The notes beneath the pieces are model-generated. The model was not told the origin of the DNA. It did not search any database and saw only the letters and a program-made list of their open reading frames with translations. Below, in pieces: positions 51,483 to 60,106 of a DNA stretch of 64,000 nucleotides. How positions within the stretch are numbered: position 1 is the first letter of the stretch; each line of letters opens with the position of its first letter. The DNA comes from Streptomyces sp. NBRC 110035 (GTDB lineage Bacteria > Actinomycetota > Actinomycetes > Streptomycetales > Streptomycetaceae), in contig NZ_BBNN01000025.1 of the NCBI RefSeq assembly GCF_000829695.1, forward strand, positions 144,545 through 208,544, read 5' to 3'. A program made the translations under genes and the position numbers.

Positions 51483-52478
51483 CTACCCGCGCAGGAAACC
51501 CATGATTCCCTCGGAGATTCCCTGCGCCGCTTTCTGCCGCCAGGCACCGCTGGTCAGAAGTGCCGCGTCCTTGCTATCGCGCATGTTGCCGCACTCGACG
51601 AACACCTTGGGAACCGTTGACAGATTGAGACCGCCCAGGTCCTTACGTGTGACGAGACCGGTGCCGTCGCCCACATAGTTGGACGGGGCGTTACCGGTGA
51701 CGCGTACGAAGGTGCCCGCGATGCGCTCACCGAGGTCGCGGGACGGTTCGACGATGGCCCGGGTGTCGGCGGCGCCGGAGTTCACGGAGCCGGGCAGGAT
51801 CACGTGGAAACCGCGGTTCCCGGTGCCCGAACCGTCCGCGTGGAGCGACACGGCGGCATCCGCCCCCGCCTCGTTCCCGATCTGCGCCCGCTCGTCGATG
51901 CACGGCCCGAACGGCCGGTCGTCGTCCTGCGTCAGCTTCACCGTGGCGCCCTGCTCCTCGAGGAGGGCGCGCATCCGGTGGGCGACGTCCAGGTTGAACT
52001 TCGCCTCGGTGAAACCGTCGTTGGTGGACGTGCCGGTGGTGTCGCACTCCTTGGAGTTCGTCCCGATGTCCACCTGGCGGTTGATCTCGGCGGTGTGCTG
52101 GAAGTTGCCCGGATTGTGCCCGGGGTCGATGACCACGACCTTCCCCTTGAGCGGCCCGGTCCCGGCAGGCGCGGACGCGGACGGGGAGGAGGGCGCGGAC
52201 GGGGAGCCGGGGAAGGGGCTCGGATTCCTGCCGCCCGTGTCACCGGCCCCGCCCGACGGCGAGGCGCCGGAGGCGGAAGGTGTGCCGGAGGACGCCGAGG
52301 CGGAGGCCCCGGCGGACGTACTCACGTCGCCTCCGTCGTCGCCCGACCCGCCCACGGCCGCGTAGACGGCCCAGCCGAGCAGTGTGCCCGGTACGAGCGC
52401 GGCGAGCGCCACGGTCAGCGGTCCACACCGGAGGCGGCGGGACCGCGGCGGCTCGAAGTCGGGCCCTGTGTACGACAC
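51483..52478 (-). CDS. N-acetylmuramoyl-L-alanine amidase
   Basis: The 331-residue protein has one N-terminal membrane helix (GPLTVALAALVPGTLLGWAV) and a Ser/Pro/Gly stalk. The Amidase_3 zinc peptidase domain has zinc ligands in VVIDPGHNPGN, Glu in GFTEAKFNLDVA and His in AVSLHADGSG, with catalytic Glu in VFVECGNMRDS. It cleaves the amide between muramic acid and the stem peptide outside the membrane, acting in cell separation or turnover. It precedes DUF5336 in the same direction. Confidence 0.92.
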   Translation of the reverse strand: MSYTGPDFEPPRSRRLRCGPLTVALAALVPGTLLGWAVYAAVGGSGDDGGDVSTSAGASASASSGTPSASGASPSGGAGDTGGRNPSPFPGSPSAPSSPSASAPAGTGPLKGKVVVIDPGHNPGNFQHTAEINRQVDIGTNSKECDTTGTSTNDGFTEAKFNLDVAHRMRALLEEQGATVKLTQDDDRPFGPCIDERAQIGNEAGADAAVSLHADGSGTGNRGFHVILPGSVNSGAADTRAIVEPSRDLGERIAGTFVRVTGNAPSNYVGDGTGLVTRKDLGGLNLSTVPKVFVECGNMRDSKDAALLTSGAWRQKAAQGISEGIMGFLRG

Positions 52479-52567
52479 GTAACCACCCTAACGGCCGCCC
52501 GCACCGCCATCGTCCCGATCGGGAGGCGTTCACCGCCGACGGTGCCGACGGCCGGGCGGCACCCGCC

Positions 52568-53230
52568 TCAGATTCCGTCTCCCGTACGGCGCAGGACGCG
52601 CAGCGAGCCCGTCGACGGGAGCTCCGTGAAGGCGCCGGAGGCCAGCGCACGGAGGTAGACGCGGTACGGGGCCTGGCCGGTGAACTCGTCGGCCGGGTCG
52701 GGGAAGACGTCGTGGATGACGAGGAGACCGCCCTCGGCGACGTGCGGGGCCCAGCCCTCGTAGTCGGCCGTGGCGTGCTCGTCCGTGTGGCCACCGTCGA
52801 CGAAGACCAGCGCGAGGGGGGAGTTCCACAGGGCCGCGACCACGGGGGAGCGGCCGACCAGGGCGACCACGTGGTCCTCCAGGCCCGCCCGGTGGAGCGT
52901 GCGGCGGAAGGCGGGGAGGGTGTCCATCACGCCCAGCTCGGGGTCGACCGTCTCCGGGTCGTGGTACTCCCAGCCCGGCTGCTGCTCCTCGCTGCCCCGG
53001 TGATGGTCCACCGTGAGGGCGGCGACCCCGGCCTCGCGGGCGGCACCGGCGAGCAGGACCGTGGAGCGGCCGCAGTAGGTGCCGACCTCCAGCAGGGGGA
53101 GACCCAGCCGTCCCGCCCCGGCCGCCGCCGCGTACAGGGCCAGGCCCTCGCCGACAGGCATGAAGCCCTTCGCCGCCTCGAACGCGGCCAGGACCTCGGG
53201 CTGGGGTGCCGGGGGGTTCGGCGTCGGCAT
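52568..53230 (-). CDS. Class I SAM-dependent methyltransferase
   Basis: I use ATG 53230 (MPTPNPPAPQPEVLA); ATG 53299 would add 23 residues of poor quality. Motif I is LPLLEVGTYCGRSTVLLAG, then AALTVDHHRGSEEQQPGWEY, and acidic motif ALVFVDGGHTDEHATADYEG with GGLLVIHDVFPDP, a Methyltransf_24 pattern. The C-terminus is TGSLRVLRRTGDGI. It is downstream of an MFS exporter whose open frame reads through it. Substrate is unknown. Confidence 0.85.
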   Translation of the reverse strand: MPTPNPPAPQPEVLAAFEAAKGFMPVGEGLALYAAAAGAGRLGLPLLEVGTYCGRSTVLLAGAAREAGVAALTVDHHRGSEEQQPGWEYHDPETVDPELGVMDTLPAFRRTLHRAGLEDHVVALVGRSPVVAALWNSPLALVFVDGGHTDEHATADYEGWAPHVAEGGLLVIHDVFPDPADEFTGQAPYRVYLRALASGAFTELPSTGSLRVLRRTGDGI

Positions 53231-53305
53231 CGGTTCCGGCGTCCTCTCGGTCGTGTGCGTCTCGTGATGCGTCCCGGGGACGCGTCCGGGGGTGCCCATG
53301 CTGCC

Positions 53306-54830
53306 CTACCGCCTGCCGTGCGGCCCGGCAGGGGCACCGGCGGCCACCGCGGAGTGATCCCGGTCCCGGCCCTGCGCGGACCGGGCGGGCGTCCTCCTCG
53401 CTGCTCGCGCGCAGCCGCAGGGTGCTCGACTGGCGCCGGCCGGGGATGAACAGGGCCAGCACCAGGCCCACGGCCACCGCCGCCGTCGCGATCAGGAAGG
53501 AGAGGCGGAAGCCGTGCATGCTCGGGATCTCCGTCCCGCCCACCGTGTGGGCCGTACTGGCCAGCACCATCCCGACGACCGCGCTCGACACCGACGTACC
53601 GATCGAGCGCATCAGGGTGTTGAGGCCGTTGGCCGCGCCCGTCTCCGAGGCCGGGACCGCACCGACGATCAGCGCGGGCAGGGAGGCGTAGGCGAGCCCG
53701 ATGCCCGCGCCGATGACGACGGAGATGACGACGGCCCCCCAGACCGCGTGCAGCAGTCCCAGGCCGCCGCCGTAACCGGCCCCGATGACCAGCAGGCCCA
53801 GGACGAGGGTGACCTTGGGCCCGTAGCGGGCGGACAGACGGGCGTAGACGGGGGCCGTGAACATCATCGTCACCCCCAGCGGTGCCACGCACAGCCCCGC
53901 CACCACCATCGACCGGCCGAGGCCGTACCCGGTGGAGGCGGGGAGCTGGAGCAGCTGGGGCAGCACCAGGGAGATGACGAAGAAGGAGACGCCGATCATG
54001 ATCGACGCGAGGTTGGTGAGCAGGACCTCGCGGCGGGCGGTGGTGCGCAGGTCCACCAGGGGTGCGGGCACCCGTAGTTCCATCAGGCCCCAGAGCAGGA
54101 GCACCACGACCGCCGCCCCGGACAGGCCGAGCGTGGTCCCGGACGTCCAGCCCCAGTCGCCGCCCTTGGTGAGGGGCAGGAGGAAGAGGACGAGACCGGC
54201 GGACAGGCCCAGTGCGCCCGGCAGGTCGAAGGTGCCGGGCGCGCGTGCCGGGGATTCCGGTACGAGGGCCAGGGTGAGCGCGACGGCGAGGACGCCGAGG
54301 CCGGCCGCCCCGAAGTAGAGGGCGTGCCAGTCGGAGTTCTGGGCCACCAGTGCGGCGGCGGGCAGCGCCAGACCGCCGCCGACACCGATCGAGGAGCTCA
54401 TCAGCGCCATCGCGGAGCCCAGCCGCTCCGGGGGCAGCATGTCGCACATCAGACCGATGCCGAGTGGGATCGCGCCCATCGCGATGCCCTGGAGCGTACG
54501 TCCGGCGATCATCACCAGCAGGTCGCTGGTGAGCGCGCTGACGAGCGCGCCGGCCACCATGACCGAGAGGCTGGCGACCAGCATGCGCCGCTTGCCGTAG
54601 AGGTCGCCGAGGCGGCCCATGACGGGGGTGGCGACGGCACCGGACAGCAGCGTCGAGGTCAGGACCCATGTGGCGTCGCCGGGCGTGGTGTCCAGCAGGC
54701 GCGGCAGATCCTTGATCACCGGGACGAGCAGGGTCTGCATCACCGCGACGACGATGCCCGCGAAGGCGAGCACCGGGACCACGGCCCTTCCCGCTCCGCC
54801 CGCGGGACGGCCGTTCGTCGACTGCGTCAT
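53306..54830 (-). CDS. MFS multidrug exporter, C-terminus probably frameshifted
   Basis: ATG 54830 follows GAGG. Fourteen helices of a DHA2-type exporter are visible, with motif A GRLGDLYGKRRML, motif B-like IAGRTLQGIAMGAIPL and motif C-like MSSSIGVGGGLALP. The membrane part ends at about residue 470 (LVLALFIPGRRQSS). The frame then remains open to 52530, through the whole methyltransferase gene. Another frame has a stop (TAG 53308-53306) just before the next gene and gives a natural tail after SSEE, so a one-base shift near 53,385-53,400 is likely. I list the end at that stop. Confidence 0.75.
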
Positions 54831-54952
54831 GTGAAGGGGCCTCCAGGCCGGGAACGTGAGGTCGGCACGGGAGAAGGCGTACCGGATGCGTGGATACGGA
54901 ACCTGTGTGCCGGGGCAACTATTCCGATGCTTTGGCATGCTAACGACTTCTT

Positions 54953-54967
54953 GACCAACCCTTGGTC
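54953..54967. promoter_or_regulatory. Palindrome GACCAA-CCC-TTGGTC between divergent MFS genes
   Basis: A perfect 6-bp inverted repeat with three-base centre lies between the starts of two divergent MFS exporters (54830 and 55022). It could be a TetR- or MarR-type site controlling both. No regulator is adjacent. Confidence 0.45.
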
Positions 54968-55021
54968 CCGCCCGGCGAAATCCCGGTGCAAGGGGCGCCG
55001 GGCGGTTGAGACCATGACCCC

Positions 55022-56449
55022 ATGCTCAGAGTCCCGGACGCCGCCACCGCCCGCGCACCCCGCCGCCGTACACCGCCCCCGTGGCTGGCGGTGGCGCTCG
55101 CGTGCGTCGGGCAGTTCCTCGTCGTGCTCGACATCTCCGTGGTCAACGTCGCGCTGCCGTCGATGCGGACCGGCCTCGGGCTCGGCGAACAGGGCCTGCA
55201 GTGGGTGGTGAACGCGTACTCGATCGCCTTCGCCGGCTTCATGCTGCTCGGCGGACGCGCCGGTGACCTCTACGGGCGCAAGCGGATGTTCCTCGTCGGC
55301 CTCGGCCTGTTCACGCTGGCCAGCCTGGCGGGCGGGCTGGCCCAGGACGACTGGCAGCTGCTGCTGGCGCGGGCCGCGCAGGGACTCGGGGCCGCGGTCC
55401 TGGCGCCGTCCACCCTCACCCTGGTCACCTCGGCGGTCCCGGAGGGCCCTGCGCGGGCCCGCGCCATCGCGACCTGGACCGCCGTCGGCGCCGGCGGCGG
55501 CGCGGCCGGAGGTTTCGTCGGCGGGGTCCTCGTGGACACCCTGTCGTGGCGGTGGGTGCTGCTGATCAACGTGCCGATCGGGGTGCTGGTGCTGGCCGGC
55601 GCCGCCTGGTGGCTGGCGGAGGGCCGGGCCGGCGACGGACGGCGGCTCGACCTGCCCGGCGCCCTGCTCGTGACGGCCGGTCTCGCCACCCTGGCCTTCG
55701 GCATCTCCCAGACCGAGGCCGAGGGGTGGACGGCGCCGCCCACCCTGGTGCCGCTCGGCGCCGGACTCGCCCTCATCGCCCTGTTCCTCCTCGTCGAGTC
55801 ACGGGCCAAGGCCCCGCTGATGCCGCTGGGGCTGTTCCGGGTGCGGTCGGTGTCGTCGGCGAACGGGGCGATGTTCCTGAGCGGCGCCGCCATGTTCTGC
55901 ATGTGGTTCTTCATGACCCTCTACGCCCAGAACGTCCTCGGCTACACCCCGCTCGAGGCCGGCCTCGCCCTGGTGCCCAGCTCGCTCGCCGTGGTCGTCG
56001 GCTCCAAGACCGCGCCACGGCTGATGCGTGCCGCCGGGGCACGGACCGTGGCCGTGCTGGGCACGCTCGTCGCCCTGTCCGGCTTCGCCTGGCAGTCGAC
56101 GATGACGGCCGACGGCGCGTATCCGACGGCGATCCTGTTCCCCGGCATCCTGATGATGCTGGGCGCCGGCCTCGCCGGGACCCCGCTCGCCGCACTCGCG
56201 ACCTCCGGCACCGCGCCGGAGGAGGCCGGCCTGATCTCCGGCCTGATCAACACCTCGCGCACGATGGGCGGTTCGCTCGGCCTCGCGGTCCTCTCGACGG
56301 TCGCGGCGGCCCGTACGGGAGACAGCACCACCCCTCAGGCCCTGACCGAGGGCTACGCCCTCGCCTTCCGCACCGGAACGGCGGTCCTGGCGGTCGGCCT
56401 GGTCCTGATGTGGCTGTGGCTGCCGCGGAAGGCCGCGGCGGCCCACTGA
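55022..56449 (+). CDS. DHA2-family MFS exporter
   Basis: The 475-residue protein has 14 predicted helices. Motif A is GRAGDLYGRKRMF, motif D1-like LDISVVNVALPSMR, motif B LLARAAQGLGAAVLAPSTL and motif C-like AGGGAAGGFVGGVLVDTLSW. These place it in the DHA2 drug/proton antiporters. It is divergent from another MFS gene with a palindrome between. A strong terminator follows at 56,695. Confidence 0.9.
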   Translation: MLRVPDAATARAPRRRTPPPWLAVALACVGQFLVVLDISVVNVALPSMRTGLGLGEQGLQWVVNAYSIAFAGFMLLGGRAGDLYGRKRMFLVGLGLFTLASLAGGLAQDDWQLLLARAAQGLGAAVLAPSTLTLVTSAVPEGPARARAIATWTAVGAGGGAAGGFVGGVLVDTLSWRWVLLINVPIGVLVLAGAAWWLAEGRAGDGRRLDLPGALLVTAGLATLAFGISQTEAEGWTAPPTLVPLGAGLALIALFLLVESRAKAPLMPLGLFRVRSVSSANGAMFLSGAAMFCMWFFMTLYAQNVLGYTPLEAGLALVPSSLAVVVGSKTAPRLMRAAGARTVAVLGTLVALSGFAWQSTMTADGAYPTAILFPGILMMLGAGLAGTPLAALATSGTAPEEAGLISGLINTSRTMGGSLGLAVLSTVAAARTGDSTTPQALTEGYALAFRTGTAVLAVGLVLMWLWLPRKAAAAH

Positions 56450-56694
56450 ACCCGCCGGCGGGGGCGGGGGGACCCGTCGGGCGCTTGCGCGGGGGCGGAC
56501 AGCCGGGTGCCTCGTGCTGCGGCAGCGGGGTTCCCACGGGACCGGCAGGCCCGCGGGGACGAAGCCGTCCAGGGCGGCGCGCGCCGCTCACCGTGCAGCC
56601 GGAGAGCGCGGAGGCCGGTGTACGGGTCTGCCGGGGCAAGGACCGGCGGACGCGGTGTCCGGGCGGTGGGAGCGGGACGCGGGTGAGGCGCGGA

Positions 56695-56742
56695 CGGGTG
56701 AGCGGCCCCGCTCGTCGTGTGACGAACGGGGCCGCTCACCCG
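56695..56742. terminator. Long bipartite hairpin terminator
   Basis: CGGGTGAGCGGCCCCG pairs with CGGGGCCGCTCACCCG (16 bp), with an inner TCGTC-GTGT-GACGA stem. It lies between convergent MFS and small-protein genes and can end both. The 56,450-56,694 part of the gap holds no gene that I can support. Confidence 0.8.
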
Positions 56743-56778
56743 TCTGTTCGGCGCCCGCGGAAAGTTCCTGACGTGACG

Positions 56779-56946
56779 TCAGACCCTCGCCTCCGCGGTC
56801 TCCTTCTCCTCGGCGGGCCTGCGGTGGCGGCCGCGAGGGGCCGCCATGGCGTCCTGCTGGGACACCGGTCCGCGGTGCTTGCCGTGCCCCGTGGCGGTCT
56901 GCCCGCCCTCGGTGGCCTGCGCCTGGTTCGTGCTCGCATCGTTCAT
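56779..56946 (-). CDS. Small hydrophilic Streptomyces-type protein, 55 aa
   Basis: ATG 56946 has GGTGAG ten bases upstream. The peptide begins MNDASTNQAQATEGGQTATG and ends HRRPAEEKETAEARV. It is polar, with HGKHRG and a basic/acidic tail, and looks intrinsically disordered. Codon bias supports coding, and similar short proteins are conserved in Streptomyces. Function unknown. Confidence 0.55.
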   Translation of the reverse strand: MNDASTNQAQATEGGQTATGHGKHRGPVSQQDAMAAPRGRHRRPAEEKETAEARV

Positions 56947-57043
56947 CGGAAGGAACTCACCCCGTAAACATGATCTTTCCTACAGCCGGGCGAGTTTAAC
57001 CGGCGGACCCGGGGGTGGATCCAGGCGGCCACGCGGACCGCCG

Positions 57044-58246
57044 CTACTTCGTTACAAGCCTTCCCAGGGGCGCCTGTTGAAGGGGTACGGGGCGGGGCGC
57101 GGCCGGTGTGGCCGAAGGTGCGGACCCCCTGTCCGGAAAGGGCTGTCCAGGCCTCGCAGAGGGTCCCTCTCCGGTCTTCCCCCGCTCCTGCCCCGCCTGC
57201 CGCTGCGGCCCGGGCGGGTGCAGTACGGCCACCGCGCAGGGCATCACCGGAGTGGCGCACGGCAGGCGCAGTTGCCCGTCCGCCGTCCACCACCCGGTCC
57301 CGGCCAGCCACCCCTCGGGCGCCGGGAGATGATGCATCCGCCGCCGGGCCGGCCACCACACCCCGACCCAGCTGCCGAGCACCCCGTCGACGCGCAGCGC
57401 CACCGCGCAGCCCTCCGGCGTCAGTGCCTGGCCGGGCTGGATCGCGAACGGCGTGACCGCGCAGTCCGGCAGCCGCAGGCACTCCGGGAAGCGCACCGGC
57501 AGCGTACTGCCCAGCACCCCCCAACCCAGCCGCCCCTGCCCCGGCGAGGGCGCGTCCGAGCGGATCAGCAGCAGGCCGCTGTCCGGGTCGGCGAGCAGGA
57601 CCCGGTCGTCGCTCCCCTCGGCGATCTGCAGCAGCGGCGACACCTCGCCCCCGCGCCCCAGGTCCACGACGACCGCCTTGGTACGCCCACCGGTCTCCCG
57701 GTCCAGGGCGAGCATCCGGCCGGCGCGGTCCAGCCACGCCCCGCCCGAGCAACGGCCCGGGACCTCGGCGACGCGCTCGGGCCCGGAGGCGCCGCCCGCC
57801 ACCAGCCACAGGGCCGTCGACCGCGGGCCCACGGCGACGGCGTACGCCTGCCGCCCGCACGGCGCGGGCGGCAGGAGCCGCAGCCGGGTCCCCTCGTCCG
57901 GGCAGGCGACCGCGCCGAGTGCCACCTCGCCCGTTCCGGGACCGGTCGGGTACAGCAGGCAGAACACGTGCCTCCCGTCCACCTGCCGGTGGACGAGGAC
58001 CCGCCCGTCGCCCATGGGCTGCACCTCGGTGCCGGGCTCCTCGGGGCGACCCCCGGGCAGCGGCACCGCGTAGGGCTCGGGGCCGTCCAGGGTCCAGCGC
58101 TCCGGGAACAGCCGGTCGCCGGCGCGGGCGAGGCGCGCGCCGTAGGAACCGTCGGCACTGAGGACGCAGCCCGGCGGCGCCGGCACCCCCTCCTCGTGCC
58201 CGGCCTCCCCGCGCTCCGTCGATGGTTCGATCGCACACATCGTCAT
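57044..58246 (-). CDS. Beta-propeller-like cytoplasmic protein, 400 aa
   Basis: ATG 58246 has GGAGGTGA nine bases upstream, better than ATG 58318. Residues about 30-340 consist of repeated four-strand units, such as GRVLVHRQVDGRHVFCLLYP, RSTALWLVAGGASGP and RAGRMLALDRETGGRTKAVV, predicting a WD- or Kelch-like propeller. No signal peptide is seen. The C-terminus is Pro/Gln/Arg-rich. It is conserved in Streptomyces without known function and probably mediates protein contacts. Confidence 0.7.
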   Translation of the reverse strand: MTMCAIEPSTERGEAGHEEGVPAPPGCVLSADGSYGARLARAGDRLFPERWTLDGPEPYAVPLPGGRPEEPGTEVQPMGDGRVLVHRQVDGRHVFCLLYPTGPGTGEVALGAVACPDEGTRLRLLPPAPCGRQAYAVAVGPRSTALWLVAGGASGPERVAEVPGRCSGGAWLDRAGRMLALDRETGGRTKAVVVDLGRGGEVSPLLQIAEGSDDRVLLADPDSGLLLIRSDAPSPGQGRLGWGVLGSTLPVRFPECLRLPDCAVTPFAIQPGQALTPEGCAVALRVDGVLGSWVGVWWPARRRMHHLPAPEGWLAGTGWWTADGQLRLPCATPVMPCAVAVLHPPGPQRQAGQERGKTGEGPSARPGQPFPDRGSAPSATPAAPRPVPLQQAPLGRLVTK

Positions 58247-58441
58247 CGTTCGGTCACCTCCGGCGACGAACGTAGTTTTCGTACACGCGGCCGGGAGACC
58301 CACCGGACCCCGCTTCACACATAAGGGTGTCCCAGGAACGATTCCCCTGAGGAAACGGAGGCGTATGTGCTGGCCGGGGCGGGCGCCGTTCCCTCACCCG
58401 CACCGGTACTCCCGCGGCATACGGGCAGGTAGCCTTGCGGT

Positions 58442-59308
58442 GTGCCCCGTCTGTCTGAAGTCATCACCGCGCTGGAGACCCTGTGGCCCCCCGAGCGGGC
58501 CGAGTCCTGGGACGCGGTCGGCACCGTCACGGGCGACCCCGGCCAGGAGGTCGGCCGGGTCCTGTTCGCGGTGGACCCCGTCCAGGAGATCGTCGACGAG
58601 GCGGTGAAGCTGGGCGCCGACCTGCTCGTCACCCACCACCCGCTCTATCTGCGCGGCACGACCACCGTCGCGGCCTCCACCTCCAAGGGCCGCGTGGTGC
58701 ACACGCTCATCAAGAACGACGTCGCGCTGCACGTCGCCCACACCAACGCCGACACGGCCGACCCCGGCGTGAGCGACGCCCTGGCCGGCGCCCTGGACCT
58801 GCGCGTCGTACGGCCCCTGGTGCCGGACACCACGGATCCCGAAGGCCGTCGCGGGCTCGGCCGCGTCTGCGAACTGGACCACCCGCTGACCGTCCGCGAG
58901 CTCGCCGCCCGCGCCGCCGAGCGCCTGCCCCGCACCGCGCAGGGCATCCGCGTCGCCGGCGACCCCGAGGCGCTCGTGCGGAGGGTCGCCGTCAGCGGCG
59001 GCTCCGGCGACAGCCTCTTCGCCCACGTCCGGTCGGCCGCCGTGGACGCCTACCTCACCGCGGACCTGCGCCACCACCCGGCGTCGGAGTTCGCGGCGGA
59101 GCCTGCCACAGGCCGCTCGCCCGCGCTGCTCGACGCGGCGCACTGGGCCACCGAGTGGCCCTGGTGCGAGCTGGCCGCGGCCCAGCTCGACGCGATCTCC
59201 GACCGTCACGGATGGGGCCTGCGGGTCCACGTCTCCGCCACGGTCACCGACCCCTGGACCGCCCACGCGGCGTCCTTCGAACCCGATACATCTGGAGCCC
59301 CCAACTGA
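58442..59308 (+). CDS. Nif3-like dinuclear metal-centre protein
   Basis: The 288-residue protein has the NIF3 metal-binding residues: LLVTHHPLYLRG, HVAHTNADTADPGVSDAL and, near the C-terminus, RVHVSATVTDPWTAH. The conserved SWDAVGTVTGDPGQEV is at residue 21. It is the GTP cyclohydrolase I-type 2 family, hexameric, of uncertain biochemical role. Its TGA overlaps the CTG start of the zinc-ribbon gene, followed by the RNase H gene, an order conserved in Actinobacteria. Confidence 0.92.
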   Translation: MPRLSEVITALETLWPPERAESWDAVGTVTGDPGQEVGRVLFAVDPVQEIVDEAVKLGADLLVTHHPLYLRGTTTVAASTSKGRVVHTLIKNDVALHVAHTNADTADPGVSDALAGALDLRVVRPLVPDTTDPEGRRGLGRVCELDHPLTVRELAARAAERLPRTAQGIRVAGDPEALVRRVAVSGGSGDSLFAHVRSAAVDAYLTADLRHHPASEFAAEPATGRSPALLDAAHWATEWPWCELAAAQLDAISDRHGWGLRVHVSATVTDPWTAHAASFEPDTSGAPN

Positions 59309-60048
59309 ACGCCGAGCCCGCCGACCAGATCCGACTCCTCGACGTCCAGGACTTCGACGTCCGCCTCCAGCAGCTCGCGCACAAGCGGAAGTCGCTCCCC
59401 GAGCACGCCGAGATCGAGTCGCTGACCCGGGACCTCGCCCAGCTGCGCGACCTGCACGTGGCCGCGCAGACCGAGGAGAGCGACTGCGCCCGCGAGCAGA
59501 CCAAGGCCGAACAGGACGTGGACCAGGTGCGCCAGCGCGCCGCCCGCGACCAGAAGCGCCTCGACTCCGGCGCCGTCTCCTCGCCCAGGGACCTGGAGAA
59601 CCTCCAGCGCGAGATCGCCTCCCTCGCCAAGCGCCAGGGCGACCTCGAGGACATCGTCCTGGAGGTCATGGAGCGCCGCGAGTCCGCGCAGGAGCGGGTC
59701 GGTGAACTGTCCGAGCGGGTCACCTCCGTCCAGTCGCGGATCGACGACGCGACCGCCCGCCGGGACGCGGCCTGCGCGGAGATCGACGGTGAGGCCGCCA
59801 CGGTCACCAAGGAGCGCGCGGTCGTCGCCGGATCGGTCCCCGCGGACCTGCTCAAGCTGTACGAGAAGCTGCGCGAGCAGCAGGGCGGCATCGGCGCGGC
59901 GAAGCTGTACGCCCGCAGCTGCCAGGGCTGCCGCCAGGAGCTCGCCATCACCGAGCTGAGCGAGATCCGCCGGGCCGCGCCCGACACCGTGGTGCGCTGC
60001 GAGAACTGCCGCCGCATCCTGGTCCGCACGTCGGAGTCGGGCCTGTAA
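59305..60048 (+). CDS. Coiled-coil zinc-ribbon protein, CTG start
   Basis: The 247-residue protein has a long antiparallel coiled coil (residues about 30-190: DLAQLRDLHVAAQTEESDCA, DLENLQREIASLAKRQGDLE) and a C-terminal zinc ribbon (CQGCRQELAITEL then CENCRRILV). This is the C4-type family next to Nif3 genes. No ATG, GTG or TTG fits; the only start near GGAGCCCCCAA is CTG 59305, overlapping the Nif3 stop (CTGA). It may act as an RNA or DNA chaperone; function is not established. Confidence 0.85.
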   Translation: MNAEPADQIRLLDVQDFDVRLQQLAHKRKSLPEHAEIESLTRDLAQLRDLHVAAQTEESDCAREQTKAEQDVDQVRQRAARDQKRLDSGAVSSPRDLENLQREIASLAKRQGDLEDIVLEVMERRESAQERVGELSERVTSVQSRIDDATARRDAACAEIDGEAATVTKERAVVAGSVPADLLKLYEKLREQQGGIGAAKLYARSCQGCRQELAITELSEIRRAAPDTVVRCENCRRILVRTSESGL

Positions 60049-60106
60049 GGGGATCCCCTGCAGGAGGATCTGAGAAGAGCCGAGGGGAACCGAGGAGATT
60101 TTCCCG

